A stretch of 5,859 nt of DNA from Lachnospiraceae bacterium (GTDB taxonomy: Bacteria > Bacillota > Clostridia > Lachnospirales > Lachnospiraceae). This document shows, piece after piece, positions 1-5,859 of this stretch. The notes below the pieces were generated by a model. It ran no database searches. It saw nothing but the letters and a program-made list of their open reading frames with translations, and had not been told where the DNA came from. The position numbers and the translations under genes were made by a program. Numbering within the stretch: the stretch's first letter is position 1; the number at the start of each line of letters is the position of its first letter. The stretch is from positions 1-5,859 of the forward strand of contig JAFUKK010000135.1 in NCBI GenBank assembly GCA_017473665.1, read 5' to 3'.

Positions 1-605
1 AGGGTGCCCACCTCTTCCTTTGTCAGCAGATGAATGGCTTCCGCTTCTACGTAAGTCTTCTTGTTCATCTTATTCCACTGGGGACAGGTGACAAAATTCC
101 CATGAATCCGAAGAAGTACCACCGGTACCTTCAGCATCCGCACCAGCTTGCCCAAGGAATCCGGCAGGAAGGAATTACATCCTTCCAAGGAATACCTGGC
201 CTCCGGGAACAACACAAAAATATTCTGCAAGTCATCAATGCAATACTTGATATTTTTAATCAAATGCATATCCATGATAAACTTACGGGTACCCAGCACT
301 CCCAGGGAACGCATCAACGGCTCTGTATAGGTATTGAATCCTTCCAGAGTCATTACATTGTTCACCGCCTGAGGATGGGTCAGTTTTAGCATAATATTAA
401 AATCCACCATGGAGGAATGGGTCACCAACAACAGATAAGGTCCCTTCATTCCCTCCACATCATTTCTTGTAAACCGGAATTCTCTTTTGCGCAAATCCGG
501 CCAACTGATAATCCACTTTGCCGCATACATTAAAAAACACGGATTAATCGGTTTTTTGGCAAAATTGAAGCGCCTTACTTTTTCTTTTGTAATCTGCTTT
601 GCCAT
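1..605 (-). CDS. PlsC-like 1-acylglycerol-3-phosphate acyltransferase family protein, 3' end outside window
   Basis: Translating the minus strand from the ATG at 605-603 gives an uninterrupted frame of 201 codons that runs off the left edge, so the C-terminus is missing. The protein resembles the LPLAT/PlsC superfamily, membrane-associated enzymes that move an acyl chain from acyl-ACP or acyl-CoA to a lysophospholipid or similar acceptor. The visible hallmarks are the HX4D catalytic motif HSSMVD (His63, Asp68), a GVLGTRKFI block near residues 102-110, the acceptor-binding motif in the variant form FPEARYS (133-139, family consensus FPEGTRS), and a KVPVVLL block at 159-165. The N-terminus is basic with an amphipathic stretch and no signal peptide, which suits a cytoplasmic-face enzyme. 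A GGGGA-like ribosome binding site lies 7 nt before the start. The gene follows the S41 protease after 29 bp with no terminator visible. The family is fairly certain; the exact acceptor (lysophosphatidate or another lysolipid) cannot be read from this fragment. Confidence 0.85.
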   Translation of the reverse strand, partial: MAKQITKEKVRRFNFAKKPINPCFLMYAAKWIISWPDLRKREFRFTRNDVEGMKGPYLLLVTHSSMVDFNIMLKLTHPQAVNNVMTLEGFNTYTEPLMRSLGVLGTRKFIMDMHLIKNIKYCIDDLQNIFVLFPEARYSLEGCNSFLPDSLGKLVRMLKVPVVLLRIHGNFVTCPQWNKMNKKTYVEAEAIHLLTKEEVGT

Positions 606-634
606 AAAAAGTCCCCACTCAGATAACTGCAAAT

Positions 635-1966
635 TTACTTCATTTTCTCTTTCAACACTTCTTTTGCCTTTTCCAGCTGATTATCATAATGCTCTTCGTT
701 GCTGTAATAGGTTTCCCCGTCAAACTCGATGGTCACATCCGGTTCAATACCAATACCATGGATATTATAACCCTTAGGAGTGTAATAACTACTCACTGTT
801 ACCTTAATGGCAGAGCCATCACTAAAAGGCAGTATCTGCTGTACGATGCCCTTGCCAAAGGAGGTAGTACCCACCAGGGTACCAATACCATAATCCTTAA
901 TGGCTCCCGCCAAAATCTCAGACGCACTGGCGGAATTCATATCAATCAACACCACCAGCGGCATCTCCAGTTGCTGGCTGCCATCACAGGTATATTCTCT
1001 GCGATTGCCATACTTATCCTCGGTATATACAATCATACCCTCCGGAAGCAGCATCTCCGCAATGTCCACCACCGCATCCAGACTTCCGCCGGGATTGGCA
1101 CGCAAATCTAACACCAGTCCTTTCATACCCTGGGCACGTAAATCGGTCATAGCTTCACTAAACTGGGATACGGTGATATCATCAAATTCAACAATTTGAA
1201 GAAATCCCATTCCATCCTCCAGCATTTCATGCTTTACCGTAGGTGTCTCCACCTTGCGACGGGTTACAGACACTTCCATCTCCTTACCATCACGGATAAT
1301 CGTCAAAAGCACATCTGTAAACTCCTCACCCTTGATCAGGGCCACTGTCTCATTCAGACTCAGGCCATAGGTAGAAGTACCGTCCACCTCGTATAAAATA
1401 TCATTATCTCGAAGCCCTGCCTCTTCTGCCGGGGTTCCTTCAATAACAGAACTGATTTTGGGGCGGTTGTAATCCGTATCCATGCTCACATATGCACCGA
1501 TACCATAGTAAATCCCCTCCGTGGACTCTATTAAATCCTCCAGTTCCTCGGGCGTATAATACTCAGAATAGGGATCACCCAATGCATCCAATAATCCTTT
1601 ATAAATTCCGTCGCTGAGCTGCGTAGCGGTTACATCGTCCTTGTAATAGTACTGTCGCACAATCTTTTCCAGAGACTGTAACTTTTGGAACATATCATAG
1701 TCAATGGCAGAGCCTTCCGTTACGTCCAAACGATAATTCTCTGTACTATTACTGTTCAGCACTGCACTAAGTTTTACAACCAGAAATACCAATGTCACAA
1801 TCAGCAGTGTCAAAGCCACTCCCAAAAATAATCCCTGGCCAAAACTCCCCTTTTTCTTTGGAGACATACTGTGTACCGGTGCCTGATTCAGAGCATTATC
1901 TCCCCAAGTATCTGTCTCAAAATATTCCGTTGCGGAGCTCTGCTCCTTTTTTTGTTCATAATCCAT
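635..1966 (-). CDS. Membrane-anchored S41 carboxyl-terminal processing protease (CtpA/CtpB type) with PDZ domain
   Basis: This 443-residue serine protease should cleave envelope proteins near their C-termini on the outer face of the membrane. Residues 1-44 are a polar, basic cytoplasmic tail. Residues about 46-68 form one hydrophobic signal-anchor, and the rest would be extracytoplasmic. A CTP N-terminal helical region (about 90-145) precedes a PDZ domain (about 150-235, with a GIGAYV carboxylate-binding loop near 155-160). The S41 core spans about 250-415. The Ser-Lys-Gln triad is intact: Ser347 in SASASE, Lys372 in SFGKG and Gln376 four residues on, with the same spacing as known CtpB and Prc enzymes. 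Length is typical of Gram-positive CtpA/CtpB. The ATG is supported by AGGTGG, 8 nt upstream, which shares bases with the stop codon of the preceding hydrolase gene. Being next to ftsEX and a hydrolase recalls the Bacillus ftsE-ftsX-ctpB neighbourhood (from memory). The substrate is unknown; the adjacent hydrolase is an inferred candidate. Confidence 0.95.
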   Translation of the reverse strand: MDYEQKKEQSSATEYFETDTWGDNALNQAPVHSMSPKKKGSFGQGLFLGVALTLLIVTLVFLVVKLSAVLNSNSTENYRLDVTEGSAIDYDMFQKLQSLEKIVRQYYYKDDVTATQLSDGIYKGLLDALGDPYSEYYTPEELEDLIESTEGIYYGIGAYVSMDTDYNRPKISSVIEGTPAEEAGLRDNDILYEVDGTSTYGLSLNETVALIKGEEFTDVLLTIIRDGKEMEVSVTRRKVETPTVKHEMLEDGMGFLQIVEFDDITVSQFSEAMTDLRAQGMKGLVLDLRANPGGSLDAVVDIAEMLLPEGMIVYTEDKYGNRREYTCDGSQQLEMPLVVLIDMNSASASEILAGAIKDYGIGTLVGTTSFGKGIVQQILPFSDGSAIKVTVSSYYTPKGYNIHGIGIEPDVTIEFDGETYYSNEEHYDNQLEKAKEVLKEKMK

Positions 1967-1974
1967 TTAAATTG

Positions 1975-1980
1975 CCACCT
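1975..1980 (-). promoter_or_regulatory. Ribosome binding site of the S41 protease gene, overlapping the upstream stop codon
   Basis: The minus strand reads AGGTGG, 8 nt before the protease ATG. Its first two bases are the last two bases of the TAG that ends the M23 hydrolase gene at 1979-1981. This suggests terminating ribosomes can re-initiate, so the hydrolase and protease are probably made in coupled amounts. Confidence 0.7.
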
Positions 1981-3229
1981 ATTTTTTCAGATAATCCCAG
2001 GGCGACTCATAGTTTCCGTTACGACGAACAGAAAAATGTAAATGATTGCCGGTGGAACGCCCTGTGCTTCCCACCGCCGCTATCGTCTCGCCTCGTACCA
2101 CTATATCGTCCTTGGACACATATAACTTGGAAGCATGCATGTATATCGTGTACAAATTGTCTCCATGGTCAATCATCACATAATTACCCATGGTGGAGCT
2201 GTAAGTAGACGCCACCACTACGCCATCATAAGCCGCATAAATTGCTGTACCCTTTGGAGATGCAAAATCCACACCGTTGTGAAACTGTTGCCTTTTCAGT
2301 ATGGGGTGTATTCTCCATCCATAATCATCGGATATTCTGGTATAAGAAGCCAGCGGCATCTTGAACTGTCCGCCGTCATAGGTAAGCACAATGCCATTGG
2401 ATGCCAGAATCTGCTTTTTCTCTTCATTAATAGCGGCCTCCAGCGCCTCTATCTCTTCCTTTTGAGCCTGTATCTCCGCCTCGTATTCCTTGATAGCCTG
2501 GGCTTGATTATTGATATCGCTTTCATAGGCAAGTAGGTCCTTGCCTTTTTGCGCAATCAAATCCTCAAGGGCCGCCTGCTCCTGCTCTACCGTAGCCTTA
2601 GCCTGGTCCAGCACTTCCTTTTCCAGCTCCAGCTGCTCTTTACAGAGCTCCACATACTGCCTGCTATCCTTATATTCTTCCCACATTTGGTGATCATAAG
2701 CAATGACCTTTTCCACATAATCTGCTTTATTTAGAAAATCACCAAAACTCTGAGCAGTAAGTAACACATCGGCCCAGCTGGCGTTGCCTTGCTCATATAC
2801 CATTTTTATGCGGGCATACATGGATTCTTTCTGATTATTTTCTCTTTGGAGCGCAGCATCCAATTCTGCCTGGGCCACTGCGATGTCATCCTCCTTGGCA
2901 GTAATCTGAGCACGCAGATCAGCCACATTCGCTTCTATCTTGGCCAGATTACCATCCAGCTCCGTAATATAATTTTTCAGGTCCTTTTTTTTGGATTCCA
3001 AGGACTTCTTAATAGCCTTAATATCGCTGAGACTGTTTTGCAGCTCCTTTTTTTCCTTTTCTGCCTGCTGTATCTGTTGCTGTTTGTCCTTAATACTATC
3101 GGAAGTTATAGAGGACATAGTAGCGGCATCCGCCACCGGTGCATCTGTAGCCAATAGTACTCCACACAGGCACAATCCCAACAGACCTAGGGCCCACGAA
3201 AAGATATGATTTCTCTTCTGTTCCTTCAT
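1979..3229 (-). CDS. Secreted coiled-coil M23 (LytM) murein hydrolase, probable FtsEX-controlled effector
   Basis: This protein of about 416 residues probably cuts peptidoglycan cross-bridges or stem peptides outside the cell. From the chosen start the order is: a signal peptide with a basic n-region, a hydrophobic core near residues 11-27 and a likely cleavage after ADA near 35; a long charged coiled coil (about 41-135); a PcsB/CwlO/EnvC-like hinge region (about 136-180) containing MVYEQGNASWADVLL and a DFLNKADYVEKV stretch; a second coiled coil (about 181-275); and a LytM domain (about 290-416). All zinc and catalytic residues are present: His317 and Asp321 in HNGVD, His365 in YMH, and His396 and His398 in HLH. 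It therefore looks catalytically active, unlike the degenerate LytM domain of E. coli EnvC. It directly follows ftsX. The ATG at 3229 has GGAG 4 nt upstream and gives a clean signal peptide. An in-frame ATG at 3253 (8 added residues, overlapping ftsX by 8 bp) has no clear ribosome binding site but cannot be excluded. Confidence 0.92.
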   Translation of the reverse strand: MKEQKRNHIFSWALGLLGLCLCGVLLATDAPVADAATMSSITSDSIKDKQQQIQQAEKEKKELQNSLSDIKAIKKSLESKKKDLKNYITELDGNLAKIEANVADLRAQITAKEDDIAVAQAELDAALQRENNQKESMYARIKMVYEQGNASWADVLLTAQSFGDFLNKADYVEKVIAYDHQMWEEYKDSRQYVELCKEQLELEKEVLDQAKATVEQEQAALEDLIAQKGKDLLAYESDINNQAQAIKEYEAEIQAQKEEIEALEAAINEEKKQILASNGIVLTYDGGQFKMPLASYTRISDDYGWRIHPILKRQQFHNGVDFASPKGTAIYAAYDGVVVASTYSSTMGNYVMIDHGDNLYTIYMHASKLYVSKDDIVVRGETIAAVGSTGRSTGNHLHFSVRRNGNYESPWDYLKK

Positions 3230-3233
3230 AAAA

Positions 3234-3237
3234 CTCC
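3234..3237 (-). promoter_or_regulatory. Ribosome binding site supporting the M23 hydrolase start at 3229
   Basis: The minus strand reads GGAG 4 nt before the ATG at 3229-3227, within the 16 bp after the ftsX stop codon. The spacing is short, so the site is modest. The alternative upstream ATG at 3253-3251 has only a weak purine stretch before it, and that comparison decided the start. Confidence 0.5.
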
Positions 3238-3245
3238 ATAATCTC

Positions 3246-4145
3246 TTATACATGAAGATGTTTTCTAACAGTGGTGATACTTCCCAGGAAACCGATACCC
3301 ACACCCAACAGTAAGGATAAGGGTCCTAACACGGAAAAAATCTCTCCCACGGATATAAAATCCAAAAAACTGCTAAGCATTGCAAACCGTTCTACCACGT
3401 AATTCAGTACATAATTGTACAGACTGTAAATAATACCCAAGGGCAATGCCGCACCAATGAGGCCGATAATCATACCCTCTAACACAAAGGGGGCGCGTAC
3501 AAAGAAATCTGTAGCACCTATATATTTCATAATATTGATTTCTTCAGAACGTACGGAAATACCAATGGATACTGTATTGCTAATCAGGAACACGCTGACA
3601 GCCAGTAAAATCACTATAATACCAAGGGACACGTAGGCAATCAGCAAATTCGCTCCGCTCAAGGTATTGGCAGTCAGTTCGGAATAATTTATCTTACGCA
3701 CCTCAGGAATAGAATCTAACCAAGTCACCAGGGCACTCTGCAGGGACACATCACTGAGATATATTTCGTAATTATCCTCACCCTCCAGAGGATTCTCCGG
3801 GAAACCCAGTGCGTAATCCTCACCATAATACTCGGACGCAAAGGTCGCCCATGCCTCATCATCGGATACAAACACCAGGTCAGACACTTCCACCCGGGCA
3901 TCTATCATCTCTCCTATTTCCTTGATCCGCTCATCCGTGGTACCCTCCTCAAAGAATACCGTCACAGAAACACCTTCCTCTGCATTCTTCACAATATGCT
4001 GGAAATTCATCAGCACCGCATAAAATAAACCAAATAAGAACAAACAGGCCCCAATGGTGGCAACGGACGCCATGGAATACCATTTATTTTTGAATATGTT
4101 TATAAATCCCTGTTTGAATGTATACAACAAGGTACTAATCTTCAT
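3246..4145 (-). CDS. ftsX: FtsX, membrane subunit of the FtsEX cell-division complex
   Basis: FtsX is the polytopic partner of FtsE. In studied bacteria the pair does not transport a substrate but relays an ATPase cycle across the membrane to a peptidoglycan hydrolase. The 299-residue protein has the standard layout: a short basic cytoplasmic N-terminus, a first membrane segment (about 25-47), an extracytoplasmic domain of some 115 residues (about 48-165), then three more membrane segments (about 167-190, 220-245 and 268-290). The conserved cytoplasmic loop is clear near 199-224: RSEEINIMKYIGAT followed by a RAPFVLEG block. The external domain would contact the coiled-coil hydrolase encoded immediately downstream. 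The start at 4145 is chosen because AAGGCGG lies 8 nt before it and the protein then opens MKISTLLYTFKQG, as family members do. A longer in-frame start at 4184 would add 13 residues and is unlikely. The gene overlaps ftsE by 11 bp, which implies translational coupling of the two subunits. Confidence 0.96.
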   Translation of the reverse strand: MKISTLLYTFKQGFINIFKNKWYSMASVATIGACLFLFGLFYAVLMNFQHIVKNAEEGVSVTVFFEEGTTDERIKEIGEMIDARVEVSDLVFVSDDEAWATFASEYYGEDYALGFPENPLEGEDNYEIYLSDVSLQSALVTWLDSIPEVRKINYSELTANTLSGANLLIAYVSLGIIVILLAVSVFLISNTVSIGISVRSEEINIMKYIGATDFFVRAPFVLEGMIIGLIGAALPLGIIYSLYNYVLNYVVERFAMLSSFLDFISVGEIFSVLGPLSLLLGVGIGFLGSITTVRKHLHV

Positions 4146-4878
4146 CAATATAACCGCCTTCCTCTTCGTCGCTGACAATGACACCCTTCTTCATCGCAAT
4201 TACGCGCTTTTGCATGGCATTGACAATTTCTCTGTTATGGGTTACTACCACCACAGTGGTACCGGCCTCATTAATCTCCTCTAACAGCTTCATGATTTCC
4301 CATGAATTCTTGGGATCCAAAGTACCGGTGGGCGCATCTGCCAGCAAAATGCCCGGATTATTTACCAATGCTCTGGCCAACGCCACCCGCTGCTGTTCAC
4401 CGCCGGAAAGCTGCTTGGTCTTAGCCTTATACTTACCTGCCAGACCCACAGTGGCCAGAATAGCAGGTACATTGCGACGAATCTCCTTGATGGGAGTCTC
4501 TATGATACGCTGGGCAAAGGCTACATTTTCATATACATTGCGATCGTTAAGCAATCGGAAGTCCTGGAATACTACACCGATATTACGACGGAATTTAGGA
4601 ATCTTACGATGGCTTAATTTGGCCAGGTCATGTCCCATAACATAAACATTGCCGCTGGACGCCTTAAGCTCCCGCAGCAATAATTTAATAAGAGTGGACT
4701 TACCGGACCCACTGTCTCCTACAATAAACACAAACTCACCCCTGTGAATATTCAAGGTAATCCCGTTCAGTGCAGGGGTGCCGGTTGAATATGTTTTGGT
4801 AACGTTATCCAGGAAGATGACGCCGTTTTCTTCAATCATCTCTTCCCGTTTTTTTCTCAACAGTTCTTTTCTTGTCAT
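4135..4878 (-). CDS. ftsE: FtsE, ATP-binding subunit of the FtsEX complex, with Glu-to-Ala change after Walker B
   Basis: FtsE is the cytoplasmic ABC ATPase that dimerises beneath FtsX and drives its conformational signal to a cell-wall hydrolase. The 247-residue protein shows Walker A GDSGSGKST (54-62, Lys60), the Q-loop in VFQDFRLL (Gln105), the signature LSGGEQQRVALARA (157-170), Walker B ILLAD (177-181) and the H-loop histidine (His214). The family's catalytic glutamate just after Walker B is replaced: the motif reads DAPTGTLD instead of DEPTGNLD, with Ala182 encoded by GCG at 4333-4335. Hydrolysis may therefore be weak or absent, although nucleotide binding should remain. About 18 charged N-terminal residues precede the usual family start, and the C-terminus ends in an acidic tail (SDEEEGGYIDED). 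The start at 4878 has AGGTGA 5 nt upstream. An internal Met14 would give a more typical length but lacks a well-spaced site. The gene begins 20 bp after the regulator gene and overlaps ftsX by 11 bp. Confidence 0.96.
   Translation of the reverse strand: MTRKELLRKKREEMIEENGVIFLDNVTKTYSTGTPALNGITLNIHRGEFVFIVGDSGSGKSTLIKLLLRELKASSGNVYVMGHDLAKLSHRKIPKFRRNIGVVFQDFRLLNDRNVYENVAFAQRIIETPIKEIRRNVPAILATVGLAGKYKAKTKQLSGGEQQRVALARALVNNPGILLADAPTGTLDPKNSWEIMKLLEEINEAGTTVVVVTHNREIVNAMQKRVIAMKKGVIVSDEEEGGYIDED
4154..4160 (-). promoter_or_regulatory. Ribosome binding site of ftsX inside the ftsE 3' end
   Basis: The minus strand reads AAGGCGG, 8 nt before the ftsX ATG at 4145-4143. The site lies in the last codons of ftsE (the EEGGY part of the acidic tail). 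It decides the ftsX start over the longer in-frame alternative at 4184 and fits coupled translation of the two subunits. Confidence 0.7.
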
Positions 4879-4883
4879 TTACT

Positions 4884-4889
4884 TCACCT
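4884..4889 (-). promoter_or_regulatory. Ribosome binding site of ftsE
   Basis: The minus strand reads AGGTGA, 5 nt before the ftsE ATG at 4878-4876, in the 20-bp gap after the regulator stop codon. It favours the longer FtsE N-terminus over the internal Met14. The gap is too short to hold a separate promoter or terminator. Confidence 0.65.
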
Positions 4890-4898
4890 ATCTAAAAT

Positions 4899-5859
4899 CT
4901 AATACTCCATGTTTTCCATGTATTTCATGTATTTCACAACCATCAGAGCAATACGGAAGGTAATGGCATCTTCAAACACTCTCAGGTCCAGCCCGGTGCT
5001 CTTCTGCAACTTATCCAAACGATATACCAGTGTATTACGATGAATAAACAGCTGTCTGGAGGTCTCAGACACATTCAAACTGTTCTCAAAGAATTTGTAT
5101 ATGGTGGTCAAGGTCTCCTCATCAAACTCATCCGGATTCTTGCCACTGAAAATCTCTCTGATAAACATCTTGCAAAGAGGAATAGGCAACTGATAAATCA
5201 GACGACCGATACCCAGTTCACTGTACGCAATCACATCTCTTTCGTCAAAGAAAATCTTTCCTACATCCAAAGCCATCTTCGCTTCCTTATAGGAACGACT
5301 CACTTCCTTAATTTCATGCACAACTGTACCATATGCAATACGTACATTCTTCAAACCGTCCTTCTGCAACTGAGCAATCATTCCCTTAGCAGCCTTTTCA
5401 ATTTCCTTATTACCATCTGTGTCAGACAAATCCTTCACAACGATTACATTATTCTCATCAACCGCAGTTACAAAGTCCTTGCTATTGCTACCAATATAAG
5501 TACGGGCAAGCTCAAGAGCATTGTTATCCTTACTGTTATCAGATTCCACAATCAAAACCACACGGGAAACATCTGTCTGAATATGCAGCTTCTTGGAACG
5601 GCTGTAAATATCGATTAACAATAGGTTGTCCAACAACAAATTCTTGATAAAATTATCCTTATCAAAGCGCTCCTTATAAGCCACCAACAAATTCTGAAGC
5701 TGGAACGCAATCATCTTTCCTATTGTATAAATATCTTCACCCACACCGGCAACTACCAAAACATACTCCAACTGTTGATCGTCGTACACCTTGAAAAACT
5801 GATATCCCTGTATTTCCTGTGAATCTGCAGGAGATTTCGCAAATTCTACGGCAGCCTTG
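4899..5859 (-). CDS. CdaR/PucR-family helix-turn-helix transcriptional regulator, 5' end outside window
   Basis: The reading frame stays open to the right edge, so 319 C-terminal residues are visible and the true start lies outside the window. A GTG at 5789 falls inside this frame and is not a convincing start, because the preceding codons continue the protein (for example GYQFFKVYDDQQ). The parts seen, in visible-residue numbering, are the end of an N-terminal sensor domain with a helical linker (about 1-95), a central GGDEF-like alpha/beta domain (about 96-205), and a C-terminal PucR-type helix-turn-helix (about 245-310). Its core reads LNVSETSRQLFIHRNTLVYRL near 261-281, a strong family signature. 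Relatives include CdaR, which senses sugar diacids, but the ligand domain is mostly missing here, so no ligand can be proposed. The gene ends 20 bp before ftsE on the same strand with no terminator, so it may be co-transcribed with the division genes. Whether it regulates them is untested. Confidence 0.88.
   Translation of the reverse strand, partial: KAAVEFAKSPADSQEIQGYQFFKVYDDQQLEYVLVVAGVGEDIYTIGKMIAFQLQNLLVAYKERFDKDNFIKNLLLDNLLLIDIYSRSKKLHIQTDVSRVVLIVESDNSKDNNALELARTYIGSNSKDFVTAVDENNVIVVKDLSDTDGNKEIEKAAKGMIAQLQKDGLKNVRIAYGTVVHEIKEVSRSYKEAKMALDVGKIFFDERDVIAYSELGIGRLIYQLPIPLCKMFIREIFSGKNPDEFDEETLTTIYKFFENSLNVSETSRQLFIHRNTLVYRLDKLQKSTGLDLRVFEDAITFRIALMVVKYMKYMENMEY

Noticed and set aside
30..389. 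Plus-strand open frame of 119 codons at the left edge
   Set aside because: The minus strand here encodes a convincing acyltransferase with HX4D and FPEARYS motifs, so the plus-strand frame is a shadow.
606..634. Possible terminator between the S41 protease and acyltransferase genes
   Set aside because: No stem of useful length is visible in the 29 bp. The short T-run before the acyltransferase ATG has no hairpin in front of it.
3150..3185. Possible lipobox in the M23 hydrolase signal peptide (LGLCLCG)
   Set aside because: The residue before each cysteine is leucine rather than Gly, Ala or Ser, so a lipoprotein signal is not supported. An ordinary signal peptide with cleavage near ADA fits better.
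4178..4645. Plus-strand open frame of 155 codons
   Set aside because: It is antisense to the ATPase core of ftsE. Its openness reflects the codon composition of the opposite strand.
4917..4935. Short tandem repeat of ATGTATTTC
   Set aside because: It only encodes the repeated KYMKYM near the regulator's C-terminus. Two copies inside a coding region are not evidence of a functional repeat.
5040..5618. Plus-strand open frame of 192 codons
   Set aside because: It lies wholly antisense to the clearly conserved CdaR/PucR-type regulator, and its translation shows no recognisable domain.
5787..5789. GTG as the start of the regulator
   Set aside because: The frame is open upstream to the window edge, and the codons before it read as continuous protein. 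It is an internal valine.

Overview
The window looks like chromosomal DNA from a Gram-positive, low-to-moderate-GC Firmicute. Lachnospiraceae or related Clostridia are the best guess. The grounds are AGGTG/GGAG-type ribosome binding sites, tight gene packing, Clostridia-like protein sequences, and a coiled-coil M23 hydrolase and an S41 protease directly behind ftsEX. This is inference from gene content and protein style; no rRNA or other taxonomic marker is present.

All six genes lie on the minus strand, so they read from the right end to the left end. They are: (1) a CdaR/PucR-type helix-turn-helix regulator, 5' end beyond the window (4899-5859); (2) ftsE, the ATPase (4135-4878); (3) ftsX, the membrane permease-like subunit (3246-4145); (4) a secreted coiled-coil M23 murein hydrolase (1979-3229); (5) a membrane-anchored PDZ/S41 carboxyl-terminal processing protease (635-1966); (6) a PlsC-like acyltransferase, 3' end beyond the window (1-605). 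Gaps are 12 to 29 bp, and ftsX overlaps ftsE by 11 bp. I saw no terminator and no room for an intergenic promoter, so the set looks like one transcription unit, probably continuing on both sides. No stretch over 300 bases lacks a gene. I saw no tRNA, rRNA, CRISPR array, insertion sequence or attachment site.

The core is a cell-wall remodelling and division module. FtsE and FtsX form a membrane complex that in studied bacteria switches on a coiled-coil peptidoglycan hydrolase outside the cell. The adjacent hydrolase has the matching PcsB/CwlO/EnvC-like coiled-coil region joined to a LytM/M23 domain that keeps all its metal and catalytic histidines. The S41 protease is a candidate for processing or turning over that hydrolase or another envelope protein. 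The acyltransferase links the operon to membrane lipid synthesis.

The most notable observation is in FtsE. Walker A, Q-loop, signature and H-loop are intact, but the residue after the Walker B aspartate, normally the catalytic glutamate (DEPTG), is alanine (DAPTG; codon at 4333-4335). Either this FtsE works with little or no conventional ATP hydrolysis, or the base is a mutation or sequence error. Otherwise the window is a fairly ordinary conserved division/envelope operon, and I do not see a wholly new system in it.
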